Source: Acanthaster planci | Lineage: Eukaryota; Echinodermata; Asteroidea; Valvatida; Acanthasteridae | DNA length: 64,000 nt | Assembly (NCBI RefSeq): GCF_001949145.1 | Contig: NW_019091375.1 | Span: 3,312,763 to 3,376,762, forward strand | Direction: 5' to 3' | In this document: in pieces, positions 1 through 12,641 of the stretch | How the letters are laid out: every line of letters begins with the position of its first letter | Position numbering within the stretch: the stretch's first letter is position 1 | Made by a program: the position numbers and the translations under genes | Notes under the pieces: model-generated | Databases searched by the model: none | Seen by the model: only the letters and a program-made list of their open reading frames with translations | Told to the model about the DNA's origin: nothing

Positions 1-300
1 AAAGACCCTGGGTCATTTTGTGCTGGCAACTGTGCACACACTGAACCTGTGCATGTTTGTGTTTCATATAGAAAATACATGCTCACCAGTGACTGTGGGC
101 ATTTGTGCATATTGGTGCTATAAAACCAAAGGAGGGTTAAAAGTCTAAAATTTGAAATTAATTTGGTAGTATCTCTAACACACAAGGTGGACAACGGACC
201 AAATTTCACTGGATTTTGAGGATTTTTGTAGCTGCAATCTGACTGAATAATTTTCGTGATCCGGAACAGGGAAAACAACTATATTATGCGTAGAGATCTC

Positions 301-460
301 ATTGGTCGTCGAGTTGTCTCTCTGTCAAAGTCGAGTTGTCTTAATGGACGACTTGGCAAATGGCCGAGTTGTCTCTACGGTCGAGTTGTTTCAATGGTCG
401 AAGATGTCTTAAATGGTCAAGTTGTCTGAAGTCGAGTTGGCAAACAGTGGAGTTGTCCGA
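301..460. repeat. Degenerate minisatellite, gtcgagttgtct core
   Basis: The core gtcgagttgtct recurs about eight times with spacers of variable length and point changes (for example gccgagttgtct, gtcaagttgtct, gtggagttgtcc). No gene is visible in bases 1-300 before it. The small open frame across it has the composition of repeat DNA and is not treated as coding. Confidence 0.7.
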
Positions 461-997
461 CATCTTAATCAACACGCACATGATGCAGGAAGCTTTATCA
501 CTGACTATGGACTGCTTGCCCCTTTTTTACTGAATTCTACCATTGTCTTGTCTCCACTAAAGCCGGATATGGAAGTAGCCTTGTGGAGGGTTGTTCTAAA
601 ACCCCCTCGACCCCTTCGACCTTTCGTTCAAATCCTTCAAAAAACAGATTAACGGGTACCTGAACTCAAACAGAGAGCTTTAGAACTGTGTTACTCATCG
701 TTTCCCTAGTTTGAGAAACATCAACGTTATTAAAAAGTGATGCATGCACTCGGGGTCATGGCTACGCAAGATACATGTGCGACTCGTGCTTTGTTAATGT
801 ACTGATGAATGTGCTGATTACGAATCAGGCTGGCCATGTGGCGATTGGGATGTGGGTGACAGGTTATTGTTATCAAATGTGCGTATCTGCACCACTGCAC
901 AAGCGTATTTTCATAGGAAGGTTGGGGCAATCATCATAAATGGGGTGGATGAATTTTTCAAAATAAAATACAACAAAATTGCTTTCTCGGCCAAATT

Positions 998-1062
998 GCA
1001 CGGTAGCTCAGTTAGAAGAGCACTAGACTTATAAGCGGTAAGGTGCAGATTCCAATACGTGA
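998..1062 (+). pseudogene. tRNA-like sequence (decayed tRNA or SINE head)
   Basis: The stretch has a good A box (tagctcagttagaagagc) and a weak B box (ggtgcagattcc) at tRNA spacing. An anticodon-like loop cttataa would read UAU (Ile). The anticodon stem and the 3' half do not pair properly, so this is not a working tRNA. A tRNA-derived SINE promoter is the most likely origin. Confidence 0.45.
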
Positions 1063-1190
1063 ATTACAGTTTAGTTGGTTGGAGGATGTTTATATTATAG
1101 GAAAGTAAAGCCTGACATTTACCTTAGAACTTTATTTTCTTTAGGCCTGCTGAATAAATTTCTTGATTGAGCTTGTAGCTGTTAAGCCCG

Positions 1191-1509
1191 AACTACAGCA
1201 TCAGTCCCACTATAGTTGGGCCCGTCCCAACTACATGTGTTGAGTGCTCAAGTTGGGTCTTCCAAACTACAGCACAGAGGTCTGGTGTGCATGTGCCCAG
1301 CATTTTCCAAAGTCATATTGTTTACAATGTCACAGACGAAGTGCCACAGTTTAGCTGACTTGTGTCGAGTGTGAGATGCATTAACTTAAATAAGGTTGAG
1401 AAAGTTTCTACAAAAATTAGTCAACAATAATTGGGCCAGCCCAACTGTAGCACTACAGTTAGGACTGTCCCAGCTATTGTTGGGGCAGATGCTACAGTTG
1501 GGGCGTAAC
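1191..1509. mobile_element. Small decayed MITE nested in the 544-1742 element
   Basis: The ends are inverted copies: gttaagccc-gaactacagcatc on the left, and gatgctacagttggggcgtaac on the right. Weaker inverted similarity (cccaactatagttggg-like motifs) continues through most of the element, making it almost entirely palindromic. It has no coding capacity. The arms are heavily diverged, which suggests an old insertion. Confidence 0.5.
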
Positions 1510-1783
1510 ATGGTTAATCATGCCCATTGCCCCTAACCCTCTTAGAAAAAGAATTACCCGACCACGGTCGGGCAATTTTCCCCGCAGAAATTGATGCGCG
1601 AGAGTCCGAGACGAGATCTCGTTCATGATCAGCGGCGAGTATTAGGCCTACATGACCAAAAGTGAAGCTGTGAATCGAGGGGGGGTTGTGGGGTCGTGGG
1701 CCGAGGGGGTTTTAGAACAACCCATGGCCCTAGTGGACAGTGTACAGGCATGACGGGCTATCCACCAATCATGACAACACGTC

Positions 1784-1828
1784 TGACCATCAATGACCAC
1801 GATTACTAATCACGGTCATTGATGGTCA
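1784..1828. repeat. 45-bp hairpin
   Basis: Two 21-nt arms beginning tgaccatcaatgacc pair across a 3-nt loop with two adjacent mismatches. The function is unknown. It may be the core of a palindromic repeat. Confidence 0.7.
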
Positions 1829-3700
1829 CTAATCAGATTAATCATGGAGGAATAAGAACACATGCACATGCAAAATATGTGTGTTTGTTGTCATGAACTC
1901 CCGTTGACAATATCACGTACGAACAAGCAGTACTCCAGTAACGGTCATCGTTCGGCAGCCAGCCTTGTGCTAAAAAAATCTTTATCAGATATATCGCTGT
2001 TGTAAATCCGTCACGCAGCAGGCGGCCTCCACTGCTTTACCACTGGTCAATGAGGGGCGTTAATTGGTCAGTAAATAACCTGTGGGGGCTTGGCAGGTCG
2101 TTCGAAGTCCTTGTGTTCTTATTATGCATGGATTAATGATCATGATGACCACCACACCGGTAGTCATCATAAGACGCAAAACTGCAAATGCTGGGAGTAA
2201 GATTCATGTCCTTAAACCAACCATGGTAATAATGGCTAACATACATGTAGGACTAAGCCCCAATCATCTTATCATGGATTCATGAAAGGAGACATTCATT
2301 CATGAAATTCAAGATGTTCAGACAGTCAGACCATAGAGGAATAGACACTGAGACAGTGTCAGCTTCAGCATGCAACGTTAGGCCTACATGTATTTCCCAC
2401 TTGGCATTGTGCTACCATGCACTTCGCTACCATGCATGTAGGAACGACGGAGTCAGAACCCTCGTGTGACATTCCGAGCATGCATGTTCTGATGTTGAAC
2501 ATGTCGAAATAACGCAATTTCGTCATGTTCACGTTGTCTAATCACATTGTGACAATGAACACGGTGAACGTCACGATGAACGCTCGGCTTTTCTTTTTAC
2601 GCCTAAAACTTATAAGATGAAAGCCTCAACGTCTTTAAATTTCCATTCTGTAGGTTCATAAAAAAGATTAATTTACAACATCAACATGCAATTAGACAAA
2701 TAAACTAAAATACAGGGATGTTAGGATGATAATTCATCATTTTGTCCGGTTTACCTTACCTGTTGTGCAAAACTCACGTTCTGATCAGATTTGCAATATG
2801 GCGTTGCAAGCACGTAAAATCTACAATGATTGGCTTAAGAATACATCAAGGGTGAAGGCGAGCCAATGAAATGAAACGAAACAAATGACTAGGGCAAAGG
2901 AAATTTCCCGCGATTTTTTCCATCAACGTGGGTTCACCCATGGAGTTCATCGAGTGGGCCGCGGGGCAGCTCCACTGTACAGAACCTGATACAGATGCCC
3001 ACTCGCATTTGTAGCTTAGAAATACATAAAATACAAGTTCAAGAAGAAAAATATGGAACTAGCTCGCACATAAAAATGACTAGTTCGTTGGTTGGTATAC
3101 CATGCAAAGGGCAAGAACATAGCCTGATAAGGACAAACAGGGACGTGGATGATAAACAGCAAAAAGGAAAAACCTAATTATAGTCTTCAGGTATATATGG
3201 AAACTACAAAAACTAGGACATTCGGGGGAAAATGGGCTTAGGGGGGCCTACACACCTACACAGAAGGGGAATCTTGCACAGGATGAAAAAAATGCTATTT
3301 GGCTGTTTTTCGACTTCGGCACAGTGGAATTTTGACGTTTGAAGCAGTGGCCTAAATAATTCGCACGAACAATGAAAACTTATCGCAGCAAAAAACCGGA
3401 AACCAGCAGCGTATGGCCAGGCTCTTTTGTAGTCCCTATACGTTGGGGCACTGAGCTACAGTCATAGGCGTAGCTGAGCTGCAGTCATAGACAAAAAATC
3501 ACATAATAACCACTTTTTGTCTATTCTCTAGCTTGAGCCACGTTTTGCCCAAAAGGTTTTTTTTTTCATTCTGAGGTTTTGGGTTTTTACGTGATTTGAA
3601 CTTTTAAACTGGGAAGTTGAATATAACTGTTATTGCCGTAATTCCAAAAATGACCACATCATATTTATTCGTAAGCCACTATTTGACTTAATTTTGCTTG
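1829..3700. other. No gene recognised
   Basis: AT-leaning non-coding DNA. The open frames here are short, lack family-like motifs and were not supported. Confidence 0.5.
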
Positions 3701-3717
3701 ATTTGTGCGAGCCAGTG

Positions 3718-3802
3718 AGCCAAGGGGGCCCGGGGAGGGGGCGGGCCAACCCCCCCCCATCTCAATTTCTGAGGGGGGCATATCCCCCCCCCCCGGCTAC
3801 GA
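3718..3802. repeat. G/C homopolymer-rich tract
   Basis: Runs of C and G up to about 12 bases sit around a purine-rich segment. Such tracts are length-unstable and can form G-quadruplex or i-motif structures. The overlapping proline- and glycine-rich open frames on both strands are composition artefacts. Confidence 0.7.
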
Positions 3803-4933
3803 CATTTTGGAAAACCCAAATGACCAGAGGAAAATTCATTTCCACCCACAATCTGTCGTAGGGTTTTTAAAATTCTCATACTACGGTTAATGTTTTGAAG
3901 GACAACAGCCATCCGAAGAGCTTCTCCTCTGAGGGTCGTCGTCTTTTTGCCATGGGCCTTAGACGGGTTCCCATCCTCGACGTCTCCAGGTGTCTTACAC
4001 ACTTCCTCCGAACGTGGGGACCGGTATTAAAAATCAGAAACGACACCCGCTCAATGAACGAATTAAATAGGAGCTGATAGAATATTTTGCTTTTTCTTCT
4101 TCGTTACCGAAAATACATGGAACTTCACCATAAATTGTTCATTTATCTAAAAAAACCACTGATTTGAAATAAATTGCCGTAAAATGATTTACCGATGATA
4201 ACCATTCAAAAATAAATTACTACACAGTGATCAACAGAGGCTTAGCAAGGATACGTACTTCATATCCCTTTTTCACCTTTCCGTTGAAATGTACTTCATT
4301 TTAAAGCAGTGCTGAAAATGGCCTGACAGAAACAAAATAATATTCAGCATCCAGTCGCACACGTTAAACTGCACAGCCAGGCCGGTCCCAATAGGGACGG
4401 GGACCAGTCCACATTTGCCTACAAAAACGTAATCCGAAAATATACGCCGTAACTGCTGTGGTACAGCACCCACACGTACATGTAAGCCTACATTTTTCAC
4501 TTGACGCTCGTATGCTTTGGGCAAATCCTAACGTCCTATTGATCGAAGAGGCATGTAACGCGCGCTTACAACCTGTCCACGAGCGTTGTGCTACCGAAGT
4601 CAGGCTTCTATATTTGGGTGTCGAATTACACTCTAAAAGTTTCTGTTACAGCGTGACGTAAAGCACGTTTTAAATTTTGGTGTCTCTTTTTGAATTTTGA
4701 AGCCTTCAAATCATCTTATCTTCAGGCAAACTGGAATTCTCAGTTCTGATTGGTGGATCCATGGCAACAAATACTGTGATATATACAATGTATTGCACGG
4801 TTATATCAAACCCCGTGCAATGAATTATTCTCAACGAAATGTGGAACGCTAAAAGTACACCACACAATTGTAAACGTTACTTTAAGTTTAAAGGTGGTGC
4901 GTTTGCGCGCATAGGCCCTTATGACATCTTTTC

Positions 4934-5012
4934 TGCGAGTCAGGTTTTCTTGAAGCACAATATCTATGGCTTGAAGATAAATTCCTTATCACGCTTGTAG
5001 AACACGGAGTGA
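4934..5012. repeat. Left copy of a local duplication
   Basis: This stretch (tgcgagtcaggttttcttga onward) is repeated in direct orientation at 5550-5639. The copies share tggcttgaagat, ttatcacgct and gtagaacacg-like blocks. The right copy has a short insertion after cttgaaacat. A MITE lies between the two copies. Confidence 0.65.
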
Positions 5013-5226
5013 TGTAGTACGTCTGTGTCCCGAATAGACAAATCCTACGACCAAAATTAGAAGCAATTACTACGAGGCCGGGTGCTCGCTCGTGAAGTTC
5101 CTCCGCGTCCTTGAATTACCAAAGTGCGTGCGCACGCTCAGGTTGATACAGGTGCGTGGGTGTAAATGCCCCCTCTGAGTGGCGTCCCGTCGGATTTGCG
5201 TAGGCCGCTACCCTTGGCCGTTTGAA

Positions 5227-5396
5227 GCAAGATATGGGACGGAGAGAACCCCCCCCCACCTTTGTGTTGGTCATTGTTTGATCGGAATCTCAGGCATTCT
5301 TTACAGACTTCGGGGGGGGGGGTGTTAAGTAACGATAGTCTAGAGTGTGTATAGGGATTGGACAGGTGGGGGATACCCCTCCATCCCATATCTTGC
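5227..5396. mobile_element. MITE family A, copy 1 (170 bp)
   Basis: It starts gcaagatatgggacggag and ends with the reverse complement (ctccatcccatatcttgc), giving terminal inverted repeats of about 18 bp. The interior has poly-C and poly-G tracts and the block catttgtttgatcggaatct-like. A second copy in the same orientation lies at 15623-15825, which confirms an interspersed family. There is no coding capacity. Both copies are preceded by tttgaa. Confidence 0.8.
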
Positions 5397-5549
5397 ATGA
5401 TATGCACTCGACCTTCGGCCTGGTGGTATGGGCCGGACACAGACGCACAAAATTATTGTGTGTTCCACTTGCACTCTTTAATAACTGTTAAGAACCCGTT
5501 AAATATAAAGTTTGGCGAAGGTTATGCAAATTAAGTGGGCCAATCGATT

Positions 5550-5639
5550 TGCGAGTCAAGTTTTCTTGAAACATAGATCTATTTCTATGTCTTTGGCTTG
5601 AAGATCAATTCGTTATCACGCTCGTAGAGCACGAAATGA
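5550..5639. repeat. Right copy of the 4934-5012 duplication
   Basis: A direct repeat of 4934-5012, about 616 bp downstream, with roughly 80 percent identity by eye plus a small insertion. Confidence 0.65.
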
Positions 5640-8142
5640 GATTTTGTTTGCTCCCGCGCCGTAGTCTGACGCATTTTTGACCAGTGGAATTAGGGACTTT
5701 GGAATTTTCTACCGGACTTAAAAGTGTTTGAATTTCATCCCTTGGCGGTTTCTGAGCTTTCAGCTTGCTGGGCGTGGACAAGCAGGGATATTTTCTCCTT
5801 GCATGGGGGCACGGCATCATCATGCCTCCCTGTCATCTGCATTGGACCACCTTTTCGTTGCAGTGCCGGCAAGAACACATTCTATCACTACTAACTGTGG
5901 TCTTTGTCATACTTTTCTAGCCGGTGCCACGCCCTTCCACTAAATGTCGTCTGTCGAGTGCTAGACCTCGCCCACTGGTCAGCATCGTCCACCCCCGCTC
6001 CCGTCGGAAATTGCTGTAAACAAATACGAACTGCCGCGTCTTCGGATTCGTTTGGTCCTCGGCAGGATCGGATGGAGGTACCTCCCCTCACAACGGCCAA
6101 CCCATGATTTGTTTAATTTATTTCTTTACGCATCCATTTCATTTAATTCAGTTTATGTGTTAATTGGTAATATTGAATAAGTAAATTAATTTCAAGTTTA
6201 TTTTGAGCAAATTCTTTGATTCAGATCATCATGTCATTCCAGTGTTCCTTTCCCATTCTTTGTCTGTTACGTTGTCTTATACGGATTTCCTACTTTGTAA
6301 CATAACTAATCGGCCTTTCTTTATATTTATGCAAATTTTATTCAAAACGACTGAAAACGAGGTTCTGGGGGACTCGCGGGTCACGAGGGGATCTTTCCGT
6401 GGTTCCCGACGCGAGATAACCTGCTATCTTGTACTTTTTGTTGACGGTACACGCACCACAGTCCTAAACAGCCGGTTGTCGCCACAATCGAGTAGGCCTA
6501 GTTTGAAGACTTTTTGTCCTTCATAATTCAGTAGGTTGCCTTTAATGACTGGGCTATTTCCTTCCAAGGTTCAGAGTTCTACAGATGCGAATTCGAAAAT
6601 GACAGCCATTACTTCATTATGCTGGTGCAATCAATCATAAGGAAGGAAAGACTGGATCAATCGAACTGCACCAAAGTGCAATTTCGTGCATGATTACGAT
6701 TTTTATACGAATATCTTAAGTGCCCAAAGAAGTCGTTTCAAAGTCAAAATCTACCTTGGATGCCCCTCGTCTCGTTTGATCTGAACATTCCGCTTTTCTG
6801 CAGGATTTTGTCCTTTGGAAATTGATGAAAGCTTATAATTTCTGGCGAATCGGATGATCTTCGTTCGTGACTGCTACAACACGACACTGAGCAATGCTTC
6901 ATCGCCGACAGCGCGGAGTCCCCTACTGCCTCCTTTTCAGTTCCGGTGCATAAAATTTCCATAAATAATAGAAAGGCCTATAAAATTATTGTGGTCAAAA
7001 GATTACGACTATTAAAACCATTTTTCCTTCCGTAGCTGATAAGCCGGCTCAAGAACATGATTTACATTAACCTATTAAGAATTCAGAAGACAAGGTCAGA
7101 CATATACAAAAATAATGGCTGCCAAGAACTGGGCTGAGCCATATTGGACATTTCAGGTCTAGGGTGCATGTTAATGTCATTCACAACTGTGGAATTTTCA
7201 AGGAGATGCATGATGACTGCTGTTAATTCCAAGAGAAGTACAGTAGCCTCTGGTCCTGAACAGAGCCCTAATTGCTGAGGCCTGCAGAACCCTGAATCGA
7301 GCTCTGTCTCAAGTACATTATACAAAACAACTTTATTCCACAAAAAGCCGATATTTATTGATATGTATTAGTTAGAAAAATTAATGGATGCAAAAATTGC
7401 CTCAAATTTTCAAGATAGTTATCTAATATAACAATTTTGCTTTTGTTCTAAGAATCAGTACCAAATTAATAACGAATAAACGTTTTTTAAGATAATGACT
7501 ATTTTAACAAAATCAATCTTCAGGTGGGTGACAATTTACAGTTAATTGAAGTCCCTACTATTAGCTTTAAAAATTCTCTTACAGGGATCATGAATTTTTT
7601 GTTAAGAATTTTGGTAGTAAATTAAGTTGAATGTGTACCTCTGAATGTGCTGTAACTTGTCCGGACAACGAGGAGCGCTGTTCAAGTTGAAAGAGAATTT
7701 TCTTTTTAGACTGTGAACCCAACTTTACTTTGGTTACTGAAATATTTATGCCAAATGTTTCAAAACGAGATTACTATCACATGGCAATGCAAAATTTACG
7801 ATAGCAAAATTCAGAAAATTCTAAGTATCCTAGCATAGTTAACTGTTAACATTGAGGATTAAAAAAAGAAAATGGAAATATGACAATACCAAATCACCAA
7901 AGGCCCTTTGGCTCCCATCCTGGAAATTAATCTCCCCAATTAGTACATAAATCGGATGTACAGGGAATGTCCAATGTCTAAAAAAATAAGACATTTGCTG
8001 TACAAACCTCTGGGAGTGTCCAATGTCCAACATTGAGGATTCTGTATACGTATTATGTCAAGGTTTTATTATGTTGCGGGAGTCTGTCAATCAGTACATC
8101 ACGCGAAGTTGTTGGAAATCTCAGACTTTACTTCCCTTTTTT
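5640..8142. other. No gene recognised
   Basis: Several open frames of 60-107 codons occur on both strands. None shows a recognisable domain, a splice-consistent extension or a signal peptide. The region is left unassigned. Confidence 0.4.
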
Positions 8143-10749
8143 ATGGTGTTCTATAGCCGCCAAATGTGCGTCCCGTCGCCCCGACACCACGACGCGACGC
8201 TACGACAGCTCTGTCGCGTCGTGCCGGCGCCTCCTTTCTCATTACTTTTATGCTGCGTATAAGGCATTACGTCGTGCCGTCGTGGAGTCGCGTCGTGCCG
8301 TCGTGACGTCTCTGCGTCCTGTCCTGCTGTCTTGCTGTCGCGTGGTATCGTCGCGTCGTACTGTCGCGTCGTGCCGTCGCGTCGTGCCGTCGCATTGTAA
8401 GACTCTGGTCGTCGCCTCATTAATGGTAGAAATAGGGGGCGCCCTTAGAGACAGAGTTAAGTTCAATTTTCATTTTGCATGATCAAATCTTGTAGGCCCT
8501 ATGGGTGGATTCCACCAAATCGTTGGATTCCTGGGCGAGAGCTCATTAATATTTTATGATCCCACGGGGCTTTTATGATAAGACATGCCATAATCAGGCC
8601 TGGATAATAGAAACATTTCTATAAATTCCGAATCTGGGACTGATCGTTTCCACTTCGGGGTATTTCTTTCACAAAAAGCCCCTAATTGCGGACCTATTTT
8701 GGCTATGTTCTGAGCTGAGTGCATAGTTTTACTACTCTTTGGGGGAATCTTCGGGGAAAGGTGAATAACAAAAATTCCTGTGGCTAACCCCCATAAAATT
8801 GAAATTATATTCTGGACATAGTCTTGAATTTCCAGTGAAAAAAACGCGGCGCTATTTCGGTCTGATTTTGCACTGTTTATTATGGGCGCGTATTTGGCGT
8901 AGTGGCAACCATTGATCTCCATTATAAAGACTGAATGTGTGTACAAATGTGCGGCGATACAATGGCGACACGCTGCGTTTCAGGAGGGTAATGTGATGCT
9001 GTATTGGTAACAGACCATTTTCTTATTAATTAACCCACTCGAAAGTGATGATAATTAACCTGTTTTTTTCTGTTTGTTTTTTCTTCATTTTTACACCTCT
9101 TGTCAACGGTCTTGCTCGGGGAATTTTGTCACTTTGGGTCGGTTCAATCGTGATTTGTTGAGTGTGTAAACATTAAAGTTCCTCCAAGACCCACAATAGG
9201 TTTTACATTATAATGTCAAAACTGTCCACGACCGTCTGGTTTCAATGAGTCAACACTGAAAAACTTCATCAATTAAATGAAAAAACCTTAATTCTAATTT
9301 GGAAGATTCACAGGAAACACTGTACTAAAATTCATTCATATACTGAGTAGATATATTGAAAACTAACAAGTGTAAGAATCTTTTCTGTGAGCACAAAATG
9401 AGCAGAACTTTGACTGCGAGCCAAAGTAATTAATTCACCACAGATACTTATAAACCAAATAAAAAAATTGAGTTCCCAACTTGACTAAAGATTTACATTT
9501 AACAACGACTGTCTGAAAAGAAAAAGGTCAGCGTTAACTGAGAACGAATAATTTTATAATTCAGACAAAGTTTCTTTCATTGCGTTGATTGAATTTCCTT
9601 GTTTGTTACTTTACTCGACGAAAACGTCAGCTCTCTGTATCTCGCTCTACTTTCATCTCTGCCCTGAAGATGGATATTCCGTCACTCATATCACATCGTC
9701 TATCACACGATTTGGGTTCCGTGCGTCTGCAGATCTCACATACACAATTCATGGTTTTCTTTGAGGTTTTGCAGTGAAATCGGCGGAAAATAAACGACAA
9801 ATTAATCATTCAGTTTTTAAAACCACTTTTACCGATAAATAATATTTCAGACGGTCCCAAGCATTATAGCACAATGCATGCAGAAACCTTCTGAATGTGC
9901 GACTCACATGTCAAAAAGCTGCTCCTTCTTTCAAACTTGATTTTACCATCGATCTCCAGCAATTCTCGGCTGCGCACACCTCAACCATTATTCTTTCCAA
10001 ATTTATCCATTCCGGGGGCAGGATTCAGTTTTTCTTTGAAATCAGACGATTGAAGAACAAAAACCTCAACCAGCAGTTTTGAGATCTCCGTTTGAAAGTG
10101 CCCGCAACAAAATTCGAAACGCTGGTTATTTACCCTCCTGAAAATATGCACGCGCGGGACGCGTTCAAGTTTTGGACGCGATGTCCTATCCAGTCTTTAT
10201 AATGGAAATCAATTAGCGTAACCCCTATGCGCGCACGTTATTTTTTCCTGGACTTGTGACATACGCCCTCTATTGGCATTAATAATCACCAGCCATTTTA
10301 GAAAAAGTCAGGCACGACGGCGCGATGCGACGGGCGACGACACGACACGACAGCGCGACACGACGGTGCGACGACAGGACGCGACGGCAAGACATCAGGA
10401 CGCGACAGCACGACGGCAGGACGCGACGGCCTAACCCACACTGCATAAAAACCATACAATGACAGGCGACGCGACGCTACGACGGCACGATACGACGGCA
10501 AGACGGACGGCACGTCGCGACATTATCAAGAAATAACAACACGCGACGGCACGACGCGACGCCACGACGCGACGGAAAGACGGCACGACACAATGTATTA
10601 AACACAGCATAAAAGTAATGAGAAAGGAGACGACGCCACGGCGTGACAGGACGACGCGACGGAGCTGTCGTAGCGTTGCGTCGTGGTGTAGGGGCGACGG
10701 GACGACGGGACGACGGGACGCAATTTTGGCGGCTATAGAACACCATATT
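8143..10749. mobile_element. 2.6-kb fold-back structure with CGTCG-rich arms
   Basis: The left edge reads ggtgttctatagccgccaaa. The right edge (10725-10746) is its reverse complement. Inside each edge is a long degenerate array of cgtcg/gtcgtgccgtcgc units (8165-8400 and 10310-10735), both interrupted by the same block, tttctcattacttttatgct. A second pair of inverted arms lies further in: attataaagactg and tttcaggagggtaa at 8908-8994, reversed at 10125-10215. The arms are nearly concentric around 9.45-9.56 kb, so the whole may be one composite fold-back element. The arginine/serine-rich open frames over the arrays are artefacts of the repeat. Confidence 0.65.
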
Positions 10750-11689
10750 TTTTAGCACAATCTTCCACAGCTGCGAAGTACACTGAGACAGACTATAAAC
10801 CAGCAGATGTGCAATTGGCAAGATCGATAGACTGAGTATATACATCAAGCGATCGCGGCCATCATATATTTGCGTATAACTAACTACTCTTCTGCTGGAA
10901 CTTGAGTTAAGCCAATGGAAATGTAACTGCAGACACACAAATCTATCAGAAAGTGTGCGCATAATTGTGTTCCATCAACATCACTCCTAGTAGCCAAAAG
11001 TTACTCCCGAGCTAAAATTTAGTATAAGCTCATTACCGAAGTTCTCTCTTTAATGCTTTTCAAAATCTCTTGACCTTCTCAAGGGACACATGCATGATTG
11101 GATACAAAGTCATGTGGGAAGGCCTTCTTGCAGAGTTCCTATTTCTTCCGACCTCCTTTAAGCAGTAAAAGGGAGAAATTTCACTAGAACAGTGTGGATG
11201 ATATTTCCACTGTTCATAAGCCAACGCGTGACGTCACCACGCAGAATAACTTAGTCTTCACAACTCTTTTGTACAAAATTACAGGCTCTTTTTGAAGAGC
11301 AGCGGGTTTCAGTTGAACAAAATGGCTAGTATTAAGTCTTTGTGGGTATATGCAGGTATAATTGCGCCAAGTGTAAAAAAGCAACAAGAAGTATTCATTG
11401 ATGAAAGAACTGTCTAAGAAAGGAAAACTTTACTACTGATTGTCAATTCGTATGAAAAGAAGTATTTGTATCTTATGTGTTACGAGTAATTCGCATGAAA
11501 ATGTTGAGCTGAAAAGTGTCCAGTGCGTGCGGTTTCCTTTAATGCAACGACCCTTTTATCGGCACTTTATAACACGAAGTACGAGGAGAGGTCATCGTGT
11601 CACCTAGAGCACCCACTTACGTCGACCATTGTAGCTCTATGCGTCGACATAATCGATTACAACAGGTGGCTTTCATATCTGTCTCATAG
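10750..11689. other. No gene recognised
   Basis: Non-coding by inspection. Nothing beyond short random frames. Confidence 0.4.
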
Positions 11690-12075
11690 TATGTATGGTG
11701 TTCTAAAGCGGACAGGCAAACCGTATTTGTCACGGTGAATCGCGTTTGTGAGAAGTTGAACGTACGGCGTTCGTGAGTGGTCGGGGCCAATTTCATGGAT
11801 CATTCAAATGTTTTTCCCTTTATAAAAAAGATTACCAACCAAAATGTTCATGTGTTGTATATTGCTTGTGACTGGTGTTCAGCTGCTGTTCCCTTATCAT
11901 AAAAATGACATCGATTTTTGGCTGGTAACCCGTTTTTCCTGAAAAGCCAATACTGTGCTAAGCAAATGTTTGTGCATAGCAGCTCCATGAAATTGGCCCT
12001 GCCCACTCACAAACACGACGTTCGAACTCACTCACACGACGTTTGCCTGTCCTCTTTAGAACACCACACTATGCA
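11690..12075. mobile_element. MITE family C, full fold-back copy
   Basis: Arms of about 100 bp are inverted. The left reads ggtgttctaaagcggacagg then caaac; the right ends gtttgcctgtcctctttaga then acacc. Pairing extends inward to a shared ggccaatttcatgga/tccatgaaattggcc. The sub-terminal part contains the units cacgacgttc and actcacaaac. Related pieces lie at 41176-41280 (end with tandem units) and 57922-58007 (interior), so this is a dispersed family. No transposase is encoded. Confidence 0.75.
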
Positions 12076-12641
12076 TATGGGTCCACTCTTTGTAGTGTTG
12101 GCCTACATGAACATGAAACATCCACTATTTACCGCATGACATATCCGGCTCGTAATTCTGTATCCATCGACAGACATGATGTGAAAGTAGCCTTGTAGTC
12201 AGAGTTTCTGAATCGGCATAGAGCAAGTCCTGGGCCGTAGATGACAACTGAAGGAGAGTTTAGGTTCTAAACGGAAGCAGGTAAGTCTGCAGGTTGAGCT
12301 CAGTGTATGCGTGTACCTGCATCTAAAAATGAAACGAGATGAAATGCAAAGAGATTGGTCTCTCGCATAATGTTGAAAATACAACCATACATCAAATTAC
12401 AAACGCACGTTTCAGCGTTGAATAGGGAAAGTGTGATTGCATATAGTAATTTTGCCAGGTCAGGTCAGGTGACGTGTGGATTAAAGCAAGTAAACCACTT
12501 TTATTCAAGTGGGATTTCTTCTGGGTCACCAGGGCGCGTTCAATAACACGTACTACGTTGCATCGGTGGTGTTGTCAATCGGACCGTCGTTTTTAAGACC
12601 ATCACAGTCCTACAATACCAACAAAAACCTCTAGCCTGATT

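Larger units (their letters stand above)
544..1742. mobile_element. Non-autonomous inverted-repeat element, about 1.2 kb
   Basis: A perfect 22-bp inverted match containing ggttgttctaaaacccc lies at 588-609 and, reversed, at 1702-1723. Similarity continues outward on both sides: tctccactaaagcc on the left against tgtccactagggcc on the right, read as reverse complement. The interior has no transposase frame. It carries a tRNA-like stretch and a second, smaller inverted-repeat element, so the structure looks nested. The outer limits are approximate, and I could not fix a target-site duplication. Confidence 0.5.

Noticed and set aside
8033-8482. 149-codon plus-strand frame rich in R, S and V, and its antisense partners
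   Set aside because: It lies across the CGTCG repeat array; both strands and several frames are open because of the repeat composition.
10298-10962. Minus-strand frames of 71 and 161 codons
   Set aside because: Same repeat composition as 8.1-8.4 kb, in the inverted arm; no domain.
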